Positions 5,535-5,846 of a stretch of 5,846 nucleotides of DNA are shown piece after piece (position 1 is the first letter of the stretch; each line of letters begins with the position of its first letter). Made by a program: the position numbers and the translations under genes. Below the pieces are notes generated by a model that was not told the origin of the DNA, made no database searches, and saw only the letters and a program-made list of their open reading frames with translations. Origin of the DNA: Clostridiales bacterium. GTDB taxonomy: Bacteria; Bacillota; Clostridia; Peptostreptococcales; Anaerovoracaceae. The stretch lies in contig DPKU01000204.1 in NCBI GenBank assembly GCA_003542355.1, forward strand, positions 1 through 5,846, in the 5' to 3' direction.

Positions 5535-5846
5535 CTATTTTTTATTCTGCTCCTTCTGCTTTCTTGCCTTTGTCGCAGGCTTCATCACCGAAAAGCCAAA
5601 GCCGCCCAGCACTTCATCCCCGACTGCCATGTATTCGCCGTGGTTGAAGCAGATCAGTCCGGCCCGGTCCAATCGAAGCTTTCCTTTTTCGTCCATCAGT
5701 TCCTCCCGGGCATGTACGGCAACGATTTCCGCCAGAAACATGTCGTGCGTCGGAAATTCCTGCACATCGAACACTTTGCATTCCAGCGTGACCGGTGATT
5801 CTGCGATCATGGGACAGCCAACGATGGACGCCGGCTCCTTCGTAAG
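5535..5846 (-). CDS. Flavin reductase-like FMN-binding protein, C-terminal part (cut by window edge)
   Basis: The last 103 residues of a flavin reductase-like (DIM6/NTAB, split-barrel) protein; family members are usually about 180-200 residues. They bind FMN and typically reduce flavin with NAD(P)H or act as small flavoproteins of unknown substrate. The visible part has the family's second half: SPVTLECKVFDVQEFPTHDMFLAEIVAV without a break, then a DEKGKLRLDRAGLICF strand region, HGEYMAVGDEVLGGFGFSV, and a basic tail rich in Lys, Arg and Gln. The frame is open to the window edge on the minus strand, reading LTKEPASIVGCPM before MIAES. The ATG at 5810 is therefore internal and the true start is outside. 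The gene ends with TAG at 5535-5537, followed by the terminator at 5491-5517. Specific substrate unknown. Confidence 0.85.
   Translation of the reverse strand, partial: LTKEPASIVGCPMIAESPVTLECKVFDVQEFPTHDMFLAEIVAVHAREELMDEKGKLRLDRAGLICFNHGEYMAVGDEVLGGFGFSVMKPATKARKQKEQNKK

Overview
This 5.8 kb window looks like chromosomal core sequence from a moderately GC-rich member of the Bacillota, most likely Clostridia-like. The strongest evidence is gene order. rqcH, yicC, gmk and rpoZ sit together, which matches the Bacillus subtilis yloA-yloC-gmk-rpoZ neighbourhood. RqcH in its alanine-tailing form and the strong purine-rich ribosome binding sites (GAGGAGG, AGAGGAG) agree with that. The genus cannot be fixed from the sequence alone.

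Layout, left to right. (1) 5-928 (+): a ROK-family sugar kinase or regulator that has lost every zinc ligand of the family. (2) 929-959: a 22-bp gap holding one hairpin that can terminate transcription from both sides. (3) 951-3459 (-): a four-gene leftward operon, transcribed yicC, gmk, rpoZ, tcdA. gmk and rpoZ abut with no spacer, and rpoZ and tcdA are 7 bp apart. (4) 3460-3570: a short divergent control region with two promoter-like sequences facing each other and an 8-bp inverted repeat. (5) 3571-5268 (+): rqcH, encoding a complete NFACT protein of 565 residues. (6) 5269-5534: a 266-bp non-coding stretch. It starts with an AT-rich palindrome over the rqcH stop, then a roughly 100-nt segment that folds on paper into a three-way junction, then a strong bidirectional terminator. 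(7) 5535-5846 (-): the C-terminal part of a flavin reductase-like FMN-binding protein, cut by the window edge.

The central genes share a theme of RNA and translation upkeep. RqcH rescues stalled large ribosomal subunits, YicC is an endoribonuclease family, Gmk supplies GDP/GTP precursors, omega assembles RNA polymerase, and TcdA finishes the t6A modification at tRNA position 37. Compared with the B. subtilis cluster, remA (DUF370) is missing between yicC and gmk, yloB is missing between rqcH and yicC, and tcdA sits where coaBC would follow rpoZ.

No mobile element, CRISPR array, tRNA or rRNA was seen, and nothing here is clearly a new multi-gene system. The least explained signal is the structured element at about 5299-5398. 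Next come the zinc-less ROK protein and the conservative Glu-Arg change in RqcH's Asp-Arg motif.
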